55,110 nt of DNA from Periconia sp. R9002 (taxonomy: Eukaryota > Ascomycota > Dothideomycetes > Pleosporales > Periconiaceae): the NCBI GenBank assembly GCA_023627715.1, contig JAMAHW010000139.1:1-55110 (forward strand). The letters run 5' to 3'. The translations under genes were made by a program, and so were the position numbers. Positions 22,290 through 33,019 of the stretch are shown one piece after another. How positions within the stretch are numbered: position 1 is the first letter of the stretch; every line of letters begins with the position of its first letter. The notes under the pieces were generated by a model. It was not told the origin of the DNA, made no database searches, and saw only the letters and a program-made list of their open reading frames with translations.

Positions 22290-23804
22290 TTATTGCCGCA
22301 ATATCATTCCCTCCTCACCACCACCCACTTGCTCCGTCCACCGAACCACCTTATCAACCCCCCAACTCACAGCATCATCCACAGCTTCTAACAACGCCTT
22401 CCCATTCCACGCACGCGCCTCCATGTCGCCGTTTGGAGGGAGAGTGTTTCCTTCGTCTTCTGCTTCAACGCGTGATGGAGGAGTAGTGTTGGATGGATAT
22501 GCTTCTACATCGTTCCTGCGTTGGACGACGTGGTGTGGGTTCAGGGTATGGATTTGTGCTTCAAGGTCGTGGGTTTTAAACCTGTTGGTCGAGGGAGATG
22601 TTGATGATGTCAAGGGGTAGGAGTTTTGTCGTGGAGGTGCTACTGCTGCTGCTGAACCTCCCTTTCCAACATCCCATTCAGCGAAACTCGTGGGTACATC
22701 CTCGTTGTGATGTTGTTGTTGCGGTGCGGGAGATACAGATCCTTCTAAATATGAGGAAGAAGAGTCACTCGAGAATGGTGAATGAAACGGGTTTTGCGGT
22801 CGTGCCTGTTCTTCTTCAGAAGAAGAAGGAGAAGGTACAGAAGGACCCGCACCGAAAAACGCCGTATAAGCAGCTAGATACTCCGCGCTCGATCGTGGGT
22901 TCAACATATGTCGCGGTGGGAGGAGGGGGTTGTCTAGGGATTGGCGTTCCACGTCCGCGGTTTGGGTCAATGGGGATGGATGAGGGTGGAGAGAGATGGC
23001 GTCGAGTTGGTGGGGAGGGGAGAAGGGGTTGAGGTGGTGTGTTGCTGCTGCAATTTCTACAGCGGTGGGTGAGGATCGTGGTCGTTGTGATGTTGTACGT
23101 GAGAGGTGATGTTGCTTTGGGGGTGGAGGGCGGGGAGCGGGTCGGTGGGGGGTGTATGATGGGTAGTTTGTGGGTTGGTGTTGTTGTTGTCGTGGAGGCG
23201 GAAGTGGAGGTGTTGGGGATAAGTTTTTCTTCCTCTGTCTTGGGATGGGCGGTGGTGAGGTTGTGATGTTGTTGGTGACAGCAGCAGGTGCTGCAGTTCC
23301 TTGCCCTGCTCCTCCACCACCACCATAGACCTGGTTCAAGAACCGCGGTGTCGCGCTCGTAAACGCCACATCTTGTCTCATCGTTTGTAGGTCCGGGATG
23401 TGTATGCCGTTTTGTGCGTGCGGTGGAGGAGGATATTGACGACGACGATGTTGAGGATGTAGAGTTTGCATCTCAATTCCGCCCACAACGTCCTCTTCAT
23501 CAACAGCGATCCGGCTTTCCCTCTTCTTGCCCTTCACCCTTTTCCTCCATATTCCTCCAAGCCCGAACTTTCCTCTCAAGCCCCAACGTTTCTTCTTCTT
23601 TCCCTCCTCCGAAACCGCACCTTCAGCCTCCGTCTTCACACCACTAACCACCGGGTTCCTCCACCCCACAGGCCGATACACAAACACCATAAATCCCAAC
23701 AACACCGTCCAAGTTACTCCAAGCGTTATAAACAGCAGGAAAAGTCCCCATATTATACGCGGCATGTCTGGCAGTTCGTGGGGTTGTGGTGTTGGAGATG
23801 GCAT
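22290..23804 (-). CDS. Hypothetical single-pass membrane protein with long disordered tail
   Basis: Intronless, 504 aa, not recognised. One transmembrane segment near the N-terminus (about residues 16-42, IIWGLFLLFITLGVTWTVLL) is followed by RPVGWRNPV and a strongly basic cluster (KKKKRWGLRGK, RKRVKGKKRES), so the long tail probably faces the cytosol. The tail is rich in Pro, Ser, Gln and His with low-complexity tracts. The end is an ordered-looking helix (LLEAVDDAVSWGVDKVVRWTEQ) that is likely the conserved part. It is a credible gene because of the ATG placement, a membrane segment set off from the basic cluster, and more than 1.5 kb open. The long frame could partly reflect the biased base composition here. 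Confidence 0.65.
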   Translation of the reverse strand: MPSPTPQPHELPDMPRIIWGLFLLFITLGVTWTVLLGFMVFVYRPVGWRNPVVSGVKTEAEGAVSEEGKKKKRWGLRGKFGLGGIWRKRVKGKKRESRIAVDEEDVVGGIEMQTLHPQHRRRQYPPPPHAQNGIHIPDLQTMRQDVAFTSATPRFLNQVYGGGGGAGQGTAAPAAVTNNITTSPPPIPRQRKKNLSPTPPLPPPRQQQHQPTNYPSYTPHRPAPRPPPPKQHHLSRTTSQRPRSSPTAVEIAAATHHLNPFSPPHQLDAISLHPHPSPLTQTADVERQSLDNPLLPPRHMLNPRSSAEYLAAYTAFFGAGPSVPSPSSSEEEQARPQNPFHSPFSSDSSSSYLEGSVSPAPQQQHHNEDVPTSFAEWDVGKGGSAAAVAPPRQNSYPLTSSTSPSTNRFKTHDLEAQIHTLNPHHVVQRRNDVEAYPSNTTPPSRVEAEDEGNTLPPNGDMEARAWNGKALLEAVDDAVSWGVDKVVRWTEQVGGGEEGMILRQ

Positions 23805-25032
23805 GATGGTGTGGGTGGTGCGGTGTGTGCGGAGACAAATGCTTAGCTTGATATCAAGGCGGAGAAGAAGAGGAGGAGGTATAGATGGCGTCGAAGGGTC
23901 TGTGTTGTATGTGTACGCGAGTGGATGAGTGTGCGTGGTATGAAGATGAAGAGATTCCGCCGCGGGGTGGTGGTATCTGGGTGGGCACGGACGGAGGATG
24001 TGAAGGAATGAGTGTTTTTGTGATTGTTGTTTTTGACGTCAGCAGCGGTGATGGTAGTGCTGTTCTAGTAAGGTTCGCTGTCCGGCCTCTCTGTGTGAAT
24101 GAATGCGGGTTTGGCGTCGTTGACGGAGAAGGCGAGGATGAAGATGCGGTTCTCGTTGAGAACACTGTGTTCCCACTGTCGTAGTTGGGAAGTGGAGGGG
24201 AGGTACGAGGGATTGCGGGTAGAAGTATGCTGGGGTAAGGCGCGGGGAGGGTTTTTTATGTGTTGTTAGTCGGTGCGTTTGTGGGTTGCGGGTTGTGGAT
24301 TTAAGTACGTTGAGCAAGGTTGAAAGCGCCTTTTCAACGCTTTGAGGTGGTTCGTGGTTAGGTTGAAGAGTTGCACCTTGTTCGAACTTATACCATATCT
24401 GAGAAAGGAATCTCGTAATGGCTCCAGTCGTTCCGTTTGTCGTTTGTTCACCCATTACTAAATACTCTATACCTACTCTCCTACCTTCATGCGGACGTAA
24501 ACCAAACTTTTGACACCTCGTTATCCACTCTCCCTCCTTTCGAGCACACCAACCGACCAAATCTCCCGAAACAAATTCCTCAAACAAAACAAATGCAAAA
24601 ATCATCACATACATCCCAAAAAGACAGTAATCTAAAACCACCAAAATGCAAGGTCGAGGTCGTAGAAACACGAACCCATCAACCACTCTTTAATTCATTC
24701 ATAGTTAGCACTTCAGATACGTTATACCATCCAGCAAAAACCAGCACTTGACGTTTCAAGACTTCATTCACGAGAAAACAAAGAAGGGTGGACGGGGAAG
24801 ATAGATACATAACATACAGATTAAGAATCCATGCATAGCGTCGATAGATACATACACAACATAAAACATAAAACCCCCAGAAACGACGGACGCTAGATAA
24901 CAATTTTTTCGCTTTGAGATAAAAAGAGAAAGAGGAGGAAGACAGAGGAACATGAGTATCAGACAAAACATGACAACATTACAACAATTTCAACGTAAAA
25001 AACACAAAGCCCACATCCCCCCCTCCCCATCC
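23805..25032. other. Intergenic region
   Basis: 1.2 kb between two minus-strand genes. A 215-codon minus-strand frame (24039-24686) has no domain, no codon-level support and a composition like the surrounding non-coding DNA, so it is not called. The region probably holds the promoter and leader of the membrane-protein gene. Confidence 0.4.
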
Positions 25033-26472
25033 CTAAGAAGCAGCAACACCCCCTCCCGCCTTCCTAGCCTCAAGCTTACGCGGCGCTTTCTTCTGCTGCG
25101 ACGCAGTCGCAGAATTCCCGGACTTAGCGTTATTAGCGCTAGACGTGGTGGTATTATTAGAATTGGTTTTAGGTGAAGCGGTGGTGGTGGTACTGCTGTT
25201 ATTCCTCGACGCCAATTTTCTCGGTTTCTTCTTCTCTGTAGTGGGTGGTGGTGGGTGGTTTTCTTTATTCGCTGAGGAGGATGAGAGCGGTTGTTTGGGC
25301 TTGGGTTTGGTTGTGGAAGAAGAAGGGGGTTGTGTGGTTTTGTTTGCGGTGGGTTTAGAGTTGGGTTTTTGTGGTGGTTGTTGTTTTGTTGATGTGGAAG
25401 AGGACGCGGGTTTCTGTGTCGATGGGGAGGATGAATTGGCTGGTTTCTTGGGTTGTGGAGGTTGGTTCTGCGGTGATTTCTTGGTCGCGGTGCCGCTGCT
25501 GGGCTTCGAGAGAGGAGGTGCTTCTTTCGGGGTAGGTGGTTCCTTTGGTTTGGGGGCTTGATGGGGCTTGCCATTCGCTGCTTGCGAGGATTGTCTGGTT
25601 GCGGGTTTGGGTCGTTGAGGCTGCTGCTGCTGTTTCTGGCCTCCTCCTTGTTGGTCTTGAGTCTGTTGTTGCTGGCCTTCACCACCACCACCTCCCCACA
25701 TCGACGCTCCCAACCCTCCAAGGCCCAGTCCCGCCCCCGCCTGCGACATATTCGGCATCTTGGGCATCTTGGGCATGCTCGGTCTCCAGCTCGTCATGTC
25801 CTTGGTCGTCTGCGACCAGCTCTGCGGCATATCGTCTGGAGCGTCGTTCTTCATCTGCTCGAGCTCCTCTTTGCTCGGCGCCTGCGTCTCCTTGGTCTGC
25901 ATGACCATCTTCTCCAACGCCTTCTTCTGCGCAGGCGTCGACTTCCAGTTGGGGAAGTCGCCCACCACGCCGCGGACGCCGTGGCTCGCCATCTCTCCGA
26001 GGTTCCAGAAGGGCCCGTTCATGGCGCCATAGACGGATCCGATGCCGCCTCCTAGCAGACCTGTGAGGGTGGATACGGTGCCTCCGACGATGGCTCCCGT
26101 GAGCTTGCCGAGTGTGACGCCTGGTTGGACACCTAACCCTGCGCCCGCTGCGAGACCTTGGAAGGCACCGCTCTGGGTATATTTTGCTGCTTTGCCAAAG
26201 GACTCCGCTTCGATTTCCTTGTTGATGGCTTTTGCGAGGATTTCTTCGCGGGCGTCTGGGTCGCCGGCGGCGTTGGCTGCTTGCCGGAGGTCCCACGCCT
26301 TTTGCGCGGCTTGAAGTGCCATACTCGCGGAGACACCTGCATTCTGCTTAATCTCATGCTCGGGGATCTGCTGCTGGTTATTGCTGTCGGCCATCTTTTT
26401 GCTGTTGGCACTGTTTGTTTTGGCGGGCTTCGCTTTCTGCTGTGGCTGCTGTGCTTGTTGCGTCTGTGGCAT
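25033..26472 (-). CDS. Hypothetical protein: glycine-zipper-like core plus low-complexity tail
   Basis: Intronless, 479 aa from the ATG at 26472; a later ATG at 26394 (MADSNNQQQIPEHE) may be the true start. The N-terminal 200 residues look folded. A helix contains AAQKAWDLRQAANAAGD, then a glycine-rich hydrophobic stretch (LGKLTGAIVGGTVSTL, TGLLGGGIGSVYGAM) that resembles a glycine zipper or paired membrane helices, then GPFWNLGEMASHGVRGVVGDFPNW. The rest is Lys/Pro/Gln/Ser/Thr/Asn low complexity ending in basic motifs KKPRKLASR and KKAPRKLEARK. The function is not known. Membrane association of the core is an inference. Confidence 0.7.
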   Translation of the reverse strand: MPQTQQAQQPQQKAKPAKTNSANSKKMADSNNQQQIPEHEIKQNAGVSASMALQAAQKAWDLRQAANAAGDPDAREEILAKAINKEIEAESFGKAAKYTQSGAFQGLAAGAGLGVQPGVTLGKLTGAIVGGTVSTLTGLLGGGIGSVYGAMNGPFWNLGEMASHGVRGVVGDFPNWKSTPAQKKALEKMVMQTKETQAPSKEELEQMKNDAPDDMPQSWSQTTKDMTSWRPSMPKMPKMPNMSQAGAGLGLGGLGASMWGGGGGEGQQQQTQDQQGGGQKQQQQPQRPKPATRQSSQAANGKPHQAPKPKEPPTPKEAPPLSKPSSGTATKKSPQNQPPQPKKPANSSSPSTQKPASSSTSTKQQPPQKPNSKPTANKTTQPPSSSTTKPKPKQPLSSSSANKENHPPPPTTEKKKPRKLASRNNSSTTTTASPKTNSNNTTTSSANNAKSGNSATASQQKKAPRKLEARKAGGGVAAS

Positions 26473-28200
26473 ATCTGCTACGTACGGCGTCCTTTTAATT
26501 CTTGTTCCTTTTCTCAAGCTGCGCAGGCGTGTGTTTATATTTACGAAATCGATCTACGGATCTACGAGAGAGGGAGGGAATCGCGGCTGATCTACGTCAT
26601 CCCGAGAGAGGTAGGTAGGCGTGAGGTGGCGTTTCCCCTCTAGCGTCCAGTCAAGTGGCCTACAATACCTGTTTCCAGACGTGTCTTAGACACGCGGACT
26701 ACGCTGCGAACTGTGATGGCGAATGGATCGGAAATCGCATCGCCTTATTGCGTCGTTGCCGGCGAAAGTGTGGAAAGTGTAAGGTGCTCGAGCGCGATCT
26801 GGCAGGGTGTGTAGTGTGGGAGAGCAAGGGTGTCATAGGCCTTTGTTGCCGGGGTGTAGGTAGATCGTACCTCCAACAGGTCGGGACACGGTAATCTGTG
26901 CGTTCCCTCTTTGTTCTTTTCTGGCGATGCGATGCGATGCAAGCGATCGTGTCGAACTGATTGCTTGTAGCCTATCAACAATGTTCTGTGCCATGTCGAG
27001 ATGGAATTGGCAGCTGAAAGGGGGTCGAAGGGTTGGTAAACAAACAAATGACATCATGTCTGTTTTCCCCACGCTAAGCTATATAGACAAAAGAAAACAT
27101 GTATACCTCAACTGCTGTGTATGTAGGGACTCTATGATAACTACAGAATATCATCGATAAACTGCATAGAGTAGACAGCAGAATAAACAAATCTAAACAT
27201 GATTCACAGGTATGTATTGTGGGTTCACATGAATCGGCCGCCCCCGTTTAACTAAACCAAACCACTGCGCATGAAGAAACAAAAAAAGAAAGCACAGGTA
27301 TGAAGAGCATCTGTCTTATTCACCACATACATACACCCCCTCACATCCCTTCTCCTCTACGCACATACATACATACGTACACATCTTCAAGATGACTACC
27401 ATCTTCTTACTCCCCATGCAAACACACAAACACACAACTCCCATCGCTCGCTACTACTACTCGGGGTAGATAACATGCACACACGCTTGACAAACAAGCA
27501 AAAAAGAAAAAAAAAATTGAGAAGAAAATATACCAACAGCTTCGAAAGAAGAAGTAAGAGAGAAATGTTTCAAGGAAGTTTAAGAGATTTGTGTATGGTA
27601 TGTAAGGAGATTTTACATCCAGCTGGGAAGGGGAAAGAAAATTCTAGCCAGGGTGAAGAGAGGTAGAAAAGGCAAGGAAAGTAAAGGAAAGCCAATTGAT
27701 ATCCCCAGGTCCCGGTCCATTTCCATTCTTTCCCTCCAACCAAAAAAAAAACATAAAGAAGAACAAAAGAAAAAAAAGGAAGTAAAACTCTAAAGAAGTG
27801 GCACAAAAAAAGGAAAAGGGGATAAATCGAGGGGACAGTGAGTAAATAAGGCAGGTAGGCGAGATAAACCCGCTCAATTGCTACAAAAAAAACACCAAAA
27901 TTAAGATAAATGGTTGATGGTCAAGAATCCAACAAGCAGGCAGATCCCGTTTTCTCTTCTTCTTCATCTTAGGAAACGCTTTTGGTGAAATAAACAAAAA
28001 AAGCGGGGGGAGACGCGGATGACGGGGTTGAGGTAAAAATTCACTCCAATCAACATTCCGCAATCGCTTCATGCACATTTTACACCGTTCAGTCCCATAA
28101 GCGGTGCGTCTTTGTCCTCTTCCTACGTTTTGCCGTTTAAATGACCCCCGAGGGATGTGGTTGCTTCTTATTCGTTGTAAAGGGACCCGCGTACTCTGTT
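26473..28200. other. Intergenic region with A-rich tracts
   Basis: 1.7 kb without a supported gene. It contains GCGAT short repeats near 26925-26945, TACATACATACGTAC near 27363-27380, and many poly-A tracts between 27490 and 27880. It should hold the promoter of the hypothetical gene and the 3' end of the Opi1-like gene. Confidence 0.45.
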
Positions 28201-29986
28201 TCATCGCTTCTCGCCCGTGCCGATTTTAATCTCCAGCAGCGGCGCTTTCTCGCCGGCACCGGCTGCGCTGCTTTCACCGTTATCCTGCTGCTGTCCGGCG
28301 GGTCGGCGGCCAATCCTAGCGAGCCAGGTCTCCGCACTTTGCACCGTGCCGTCCACCGCCGCCGTGATCTGGCCCATCATATCCAGACCCTCCTTTGCGA
28401 AAGCGAGCATGCGATTCGCGCCCCGCACTTCCTCGCCTTGCTGCTGCTGCCCTTCTGCGTCCGTACTGCGGCTGGCGAGTTGCCATCTTTGAGGAACGGA
28501 GAGGAGCTGTGTGCGCACCACTTGCGAGGCGTTTTGCGGGAGGGCACCGCCTGTGTAGCGGGAGACGGATTGCACTACCGTCTGGAGCGTGTTCCATATA
28601 TCGGTGGACAGAGATTTCATGCGCGAAGCGAGTCGACGAACTTGTTCGTCTTTTTCGGTTTCTATGGATTTCTCGTTGGTAGAACTGTGGGACTGTCGAC
28701 TGTTTCGGAGAGCGCTCTCGTATTCTTCAAGGAGTAATTTGAGAGCATGCATTACACTATCAATGTGTTTAGTTGCGCTCCGAAGTAAACCCAGACAGAT
28801 TTTAAGAGATTTGAGAGAGGTATCCGACAACGCGACGCCTAGTCCAGAAGTCGTCATAATCAATTGGGTGGACCAATTCATGCGGCGGTCTTGAGTAGAC
28901 TCCGCCTTTTGTTCTTGGGGTGTCGTAGAGTCAGCCGCAGCGCTTTCCTCATATTTGGGTGACCGTTGATCGTCGTATGCGGGCAGAGATTCAGTGTACG
29001 AGGACTGAGATCCACCACGCGTCCTAGAAGAAGTGGTGCCTTCCTCAATGTCCATAACATCGGAGTCGGTTGGACTCATGATGCGTTGTCTTTTCCGCCG
29101 CTCGGATTCGGTGTCGCCTTGCTCCACGTCACTGGGGCGTCTATGTACGTCTCCCAAATATCTCCTTAGATTTTGTTCCACACCAGTCCGCCTCCCCACA
29201 GACGAGACGGTATTTACCACGGGCGATCCGATATTGCGCTCGATGAGCTCAGCGCCATATTTGACAAACCGCGGAGAGTAAGTTTTTGTCGTGTTGTATG
29301 CAGATATCGAGCCATTGATACTTCCGCCGAGCCATGGATGGGCGGATGTGAGGAGAGTTAGAAGAGGTTCTGGCTCGGTGGGATTTGTAGTAGGCGAGCG
29401 AGCAGAAAGGGTCATGGAGCGAGACGCTGGGGAGCGAGCAAAGTCTGGTTGGTGGTCTTGTTAGCAAACGTCTTGGACGCAAGGGAGAGGGGAAGAGTAT
29501 AAACCCGATGCATGGGCCAGCCATAGTCATGCATGACTCTGATATAAACTTCCTTCTGGACGTTTTCGAAACAGAGGAAACAAACGCACCTGGATTCCCC
29601 AGCCCACTCAAGGCCTCGGCAGCCAACCTCACATCGGGATCGTCGACACTAACACTCATCTCTCGGAAACGGTCGTCGCACGCGCTGATGACGCTCGAAG
29701 TATCCATGGGGCTGCCGATGTCGCCATCCGGTACGCGTGGGAAAGCGGTGCTGTGCAGGGATGAGGACATCTGACTCCATTGTGTAGACGTGGTTTTGGG
29801 ACTGAGCTCCATGCTCGCGCCGCGCGCATGGTGGTGGTGAGCATCTGGAAGGTCGAGGCTGCGCAGCGATGGCAGCGTGTGGGTGGGCACCGAGGGCAGA
29901 TTTAGAGAATGCGGGTCATGCTGTGTGTAAGCCGGCGGCTGCGACTGCGACTGCGACTGCGGCGATAGACGTCGCTCCTGCTGCAT
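28201..29986 (-). CDS. ccg-8: Opi1-family transcriptional repressor (CCG-8-like), 2 exons
   Basis: Exons are 29986-29590 and 29444-28201, giving 546 aa. The 145-nt intron (GTGCGT...ACCAG, branch GCTAAC) joins GLGNP to DFARSP and restores the conserved stretch DPDVRLAAEALSGLGNPDF. Other family landmarks are HPWLGGSINGSISAY, SPRFVKYGAELIERN and the core NWSTQLIMTTSGLGVALSD (about 319-340), followed by a helical region with heptad leucines. The N-terminus is Gln/Ser/Pro-rich. Yeast Opi1 represses inositol- and choline-responsive phospholipid genes and is held at the ER by phosphatidic acid. In Neurospora the orthologue is clock-controlled gene 8. I infer the same role here. The start at 29986 is the first ATG in frame; an upstream in-frame GTG reading is not a start. 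Confidence 0.88.
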
Positions 29987-32598
29987 TTTTGCGTGTGTAT
30001 TGTTCTGCCGTCTTGTCTTTTTCACCTCTTTGCTCTCCTTTTTCGATCTTGCCTACGTCTTTCCCTTTTTTGCTTCCCAACGTCGGGCGGTGACGTGCAC
30101 CAGAGACAGCGGAAAACGGAGGGCCGGGGTGGGGGCGCCGAGTGAGGGATGTGAGCAGCAACGTCGGAAGGAAGACGGAATGGCGGTGGGATTGCAGGCG
30201 AGGGACAGGTGCTACGTGCGGCTACATGTATACAACATGTTGACAGAGGAGGAGTGTTGGGATGAGATGGAGATGTGGTGGCCTGAGAAGAAGGTGGGTG
30301 CATTGAGTCGAGACCAGACGAGACGAGGAGACGATCAAAGTGCTCCTATCACGGCGGATCGTTACTGTGTAGAGAGGCCAGAGGGCTTTCACATGCATGC
30401 GCTTGCAAAGTGGTGCACGTGAAAACGCCAAGGTTGTCAGCGCCCGCTGCAGTGCGGACACGGCTCCTATCATTCATCCGCCACCTGCACCACATTGATT
30501 GATGAACCCAAACCCAGGCTGGCTTGTCTGTTATTACAACGAATCCATTGCATGTGCCACGCGCATGCACAGATAGCAAACAGATGGATTGATAAGCCAT
30601 CCCCTTTTCCTTTCGTTCCACGTTTCACACGCTTCTCCCTCTCCCTCCCCCTCTCTCACTCCCTTCGCCAGTGCATCTCGCACATTCTAGCTCTGCGAAC
30701 CATCTCCACCTGGCCGCCCCATGATCCATCACCAGAACATGTCAAGTCAAACTAACTCACATAGCGTCGCCTCGCACAAAACTAGCCACGACGAAGCTTC
30801 GTCCGTGGCTGCTTGAAATTATGTAATAGCGGTTCCTCTCGAAACGAACAAAAAAAAACATGTGGTCTTCTTCAGTCTCGACGCTCATCGGCTAAATTAC
30901 GGTCAATAGCATGTGTATTTGTTATATTACTCATCATCCGTGGCCACGCCGCTCCCCTCTCCTCGACAATTGAGCGAGGCTTGCTCACCGACAACGTACC
31001 GAGCAGAAAAGCCCCGACAAACGTGCGTCTTTCGTTCGCGTGGCGGGACAGTTAGTAATCACGTGAATTACATAATCCTTGGCATGTGTGATTGATGTTC
31101 AAGCGATCCATTCATGTCCGCCGCGCTCGAGGTGGAGTCTCACCGTTTAATAGTGTGGGGATCTTGCCTGCCATTCACCTATCGGCACTTCTCCTCGAGT
31201 AGTCTGCATCTAGCTCGATAGAGCATACAATACATATGCACTGCACACGGATTGACATGGCTGAATGATAAGTAGTCTAGCCACGCCTTTCGAGTTACAT
31301 GCGCTTTGAATCAACTTGCCCTCCCGCTATCTCAATCAACCAACCTGAACGGTAGAGATATAATTAACTACATACTTGCATCGCGATACGCCTATCAAAT
31401 AGGAAAGAGGACGGCACATCATCTTCCAAATAAAGCATTCTCGCCCTAGCTACCCAGCCCAGCCTACAAAAACCCCTCCAACAACCGTCAACGCTTCTTG
31501 CCTGCAAGTTCCTATTCGTTCGCAGTAGCATCCAAAAACGAAAGAACGTGGCACTGAAGATCCATGCATTGGTGTATGCTTCGGGAAATGGCTAATCAAA
31601 TATATACGAGAATTTACACGCGATCTTCAAAAGCATAGGTACACCGTACATAAACGATACGGTTTGGGGGCCGGACGGAGGGGGCTGAGATGGCCAAAAT
31701 GTGGGGGTGGAGCCCCGTGAGGTTTGTTTCGTTTGTGAAGGGAGAGGTGGAAAGATGAAGGTGGAGGAGATAGAAAAAAGATGGCTTGTCGCGGGAGACG
31801 ATGGAGAGGGAGGTGAGGCGTGTTTTCTTTTTGGGAAGTTGGAAGAGGGGTGGTGTGGTGTGCGGCTGAGGTATGTGAACCGTCCCATCAATTCATCGAT
31901 TGAGGTCGGTGAATGACGGCACCGCACCGCAAAGGCAACAAGTCGGGGGATATGACGCCCTTTTTGAAAATCAGTTCTCGGCGTAATCACTACGCGAAAA
32001 GCGTTCAAAGAAGAAGACGAGGCATCTTGCTGGTTTATCCTGTGTGTTGCGCGTGCATCTCAGGCACCACACCGGTGAGCTGAATTCAATCGAAAAGCCG
32101 GGTTAGCGGGTGTTTATTATTAGCTTACATACGATACGTGACCGCGGGCTTGCTAGCGAATCGAAAACAAAACTTGACCAGAAGGAGCCATACAGAGTCA
32201 ATGATAATGTTAGTTACCATTCAAGCATTATTATCTCGTGTTGCAAAAATACACCCCTGTATCGATCCTCCGAAGAAAAACGTACATCTCCGCGGCCGTT
32301 GTGTGTGAAACCGTTTGCTCCATACATACATACATAACATGCGTAGCTGATGACTGACCGACCCCCCAAAAGGGGATATCGCTTTTTTCTTTCTTGTGGG
32401 GAAAGAAAAAGCCAGCAGCAGCAGTGCCCCATATTTTTGAGCCCCTGTCATCTGTTCGGGTCGTGTGCTCGTGAGGAAGAAATAGAAGAAAAAATAGAGA
32501 ACATGCATGCCTCGATGTAATACCGGGTTACAGTGGCGCGTTGCACCCGCCGTTGTAGCTGTCCTCTTCGAAGGGTGAGTGGTGAGTGTGGTGTCTTA
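29987..32598. other. Long upstream/intergenic region, left part
   Basis: 2.6 kb upstream of the Opi1-like gene. Pyrimidine-rich tracts occur at 30600-30660. No open frame here has a recognised motif or a convincing splice pattern. The unusually long leader fits a regulated transcription-factor gene. Confidence 0.4.
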
Positions 32599-33019
32599 TT
32601 AGTCGTTTATACAAGCCAAGCTGAAAGTGGGAGTCATCTCAAAGCAGAAAAGGCGCCATGAGTCTGACGGTCGTGAGTGGAGAATATCGGAGGACTGCTG
32701 CCGGACCTTGGACGGGGGATACTGGGGAACCGTCCTATCGTAAGCCCAGCTGTGATTGTATGGAGTTCGGCGGTGTAGGGAGGTTGACGGGGAAGCGATC
32801 GGGTAGGACAACGACATGTCGTCTATCGAGTATCTACCGGCTGCTTTGGCTCTCTTGCTTGACCGGAGTCTGGGTCGGGGTCGGAGTCGATGCTGAATCA
32901 GAGGTCGAAGGTGTAGATGGTGTTTGCGGTTGGTAGAACGGATGCATTCCGTGACCGCTAGATGATGGGACTGATTTGACTTGGAAGGGAGAAAGTCGGA
33001 TCGGAGGCATTAGATACAT
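32599..33019 (-). CDS. Possible small hypothetical gene, 2 exons
   Basis: Proposed exons are 33019-32838 and 32749-32599, giving 110 aa. The first has a good context around its ATG (CACCACCATG) and reads MYLMPPIRLSPFQVKS, then a Ser/Thr/Pro-rich stretch. An 88-nt intron (GTAGAT...TCACAG) is phase-consistent and leads to WAYDRTVPQYPPSKVRQQ. Without splicing the frame stops after SQSSR. There is no homology that I recognise. Support is limited to start context, composition and phase match. It could be a spurious frame. Confidence 0.35.

Noticed and set aside
24039..24686. Minus-strand 215-codon frame
   Set aside because: Reads like translated low-complexity non-coding DNA; no conserved segment seen.
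25145..26643. Several plus-strand frames opposite the glycine-zipper-like gene
   Set aside because: Shadow frames of low-complexity sequence; no independent support.
31592..32008. Minus-strand 138-codon Pro/Ser-rich frame
   Set aside because: Composition bias only; no motif or splice signals.
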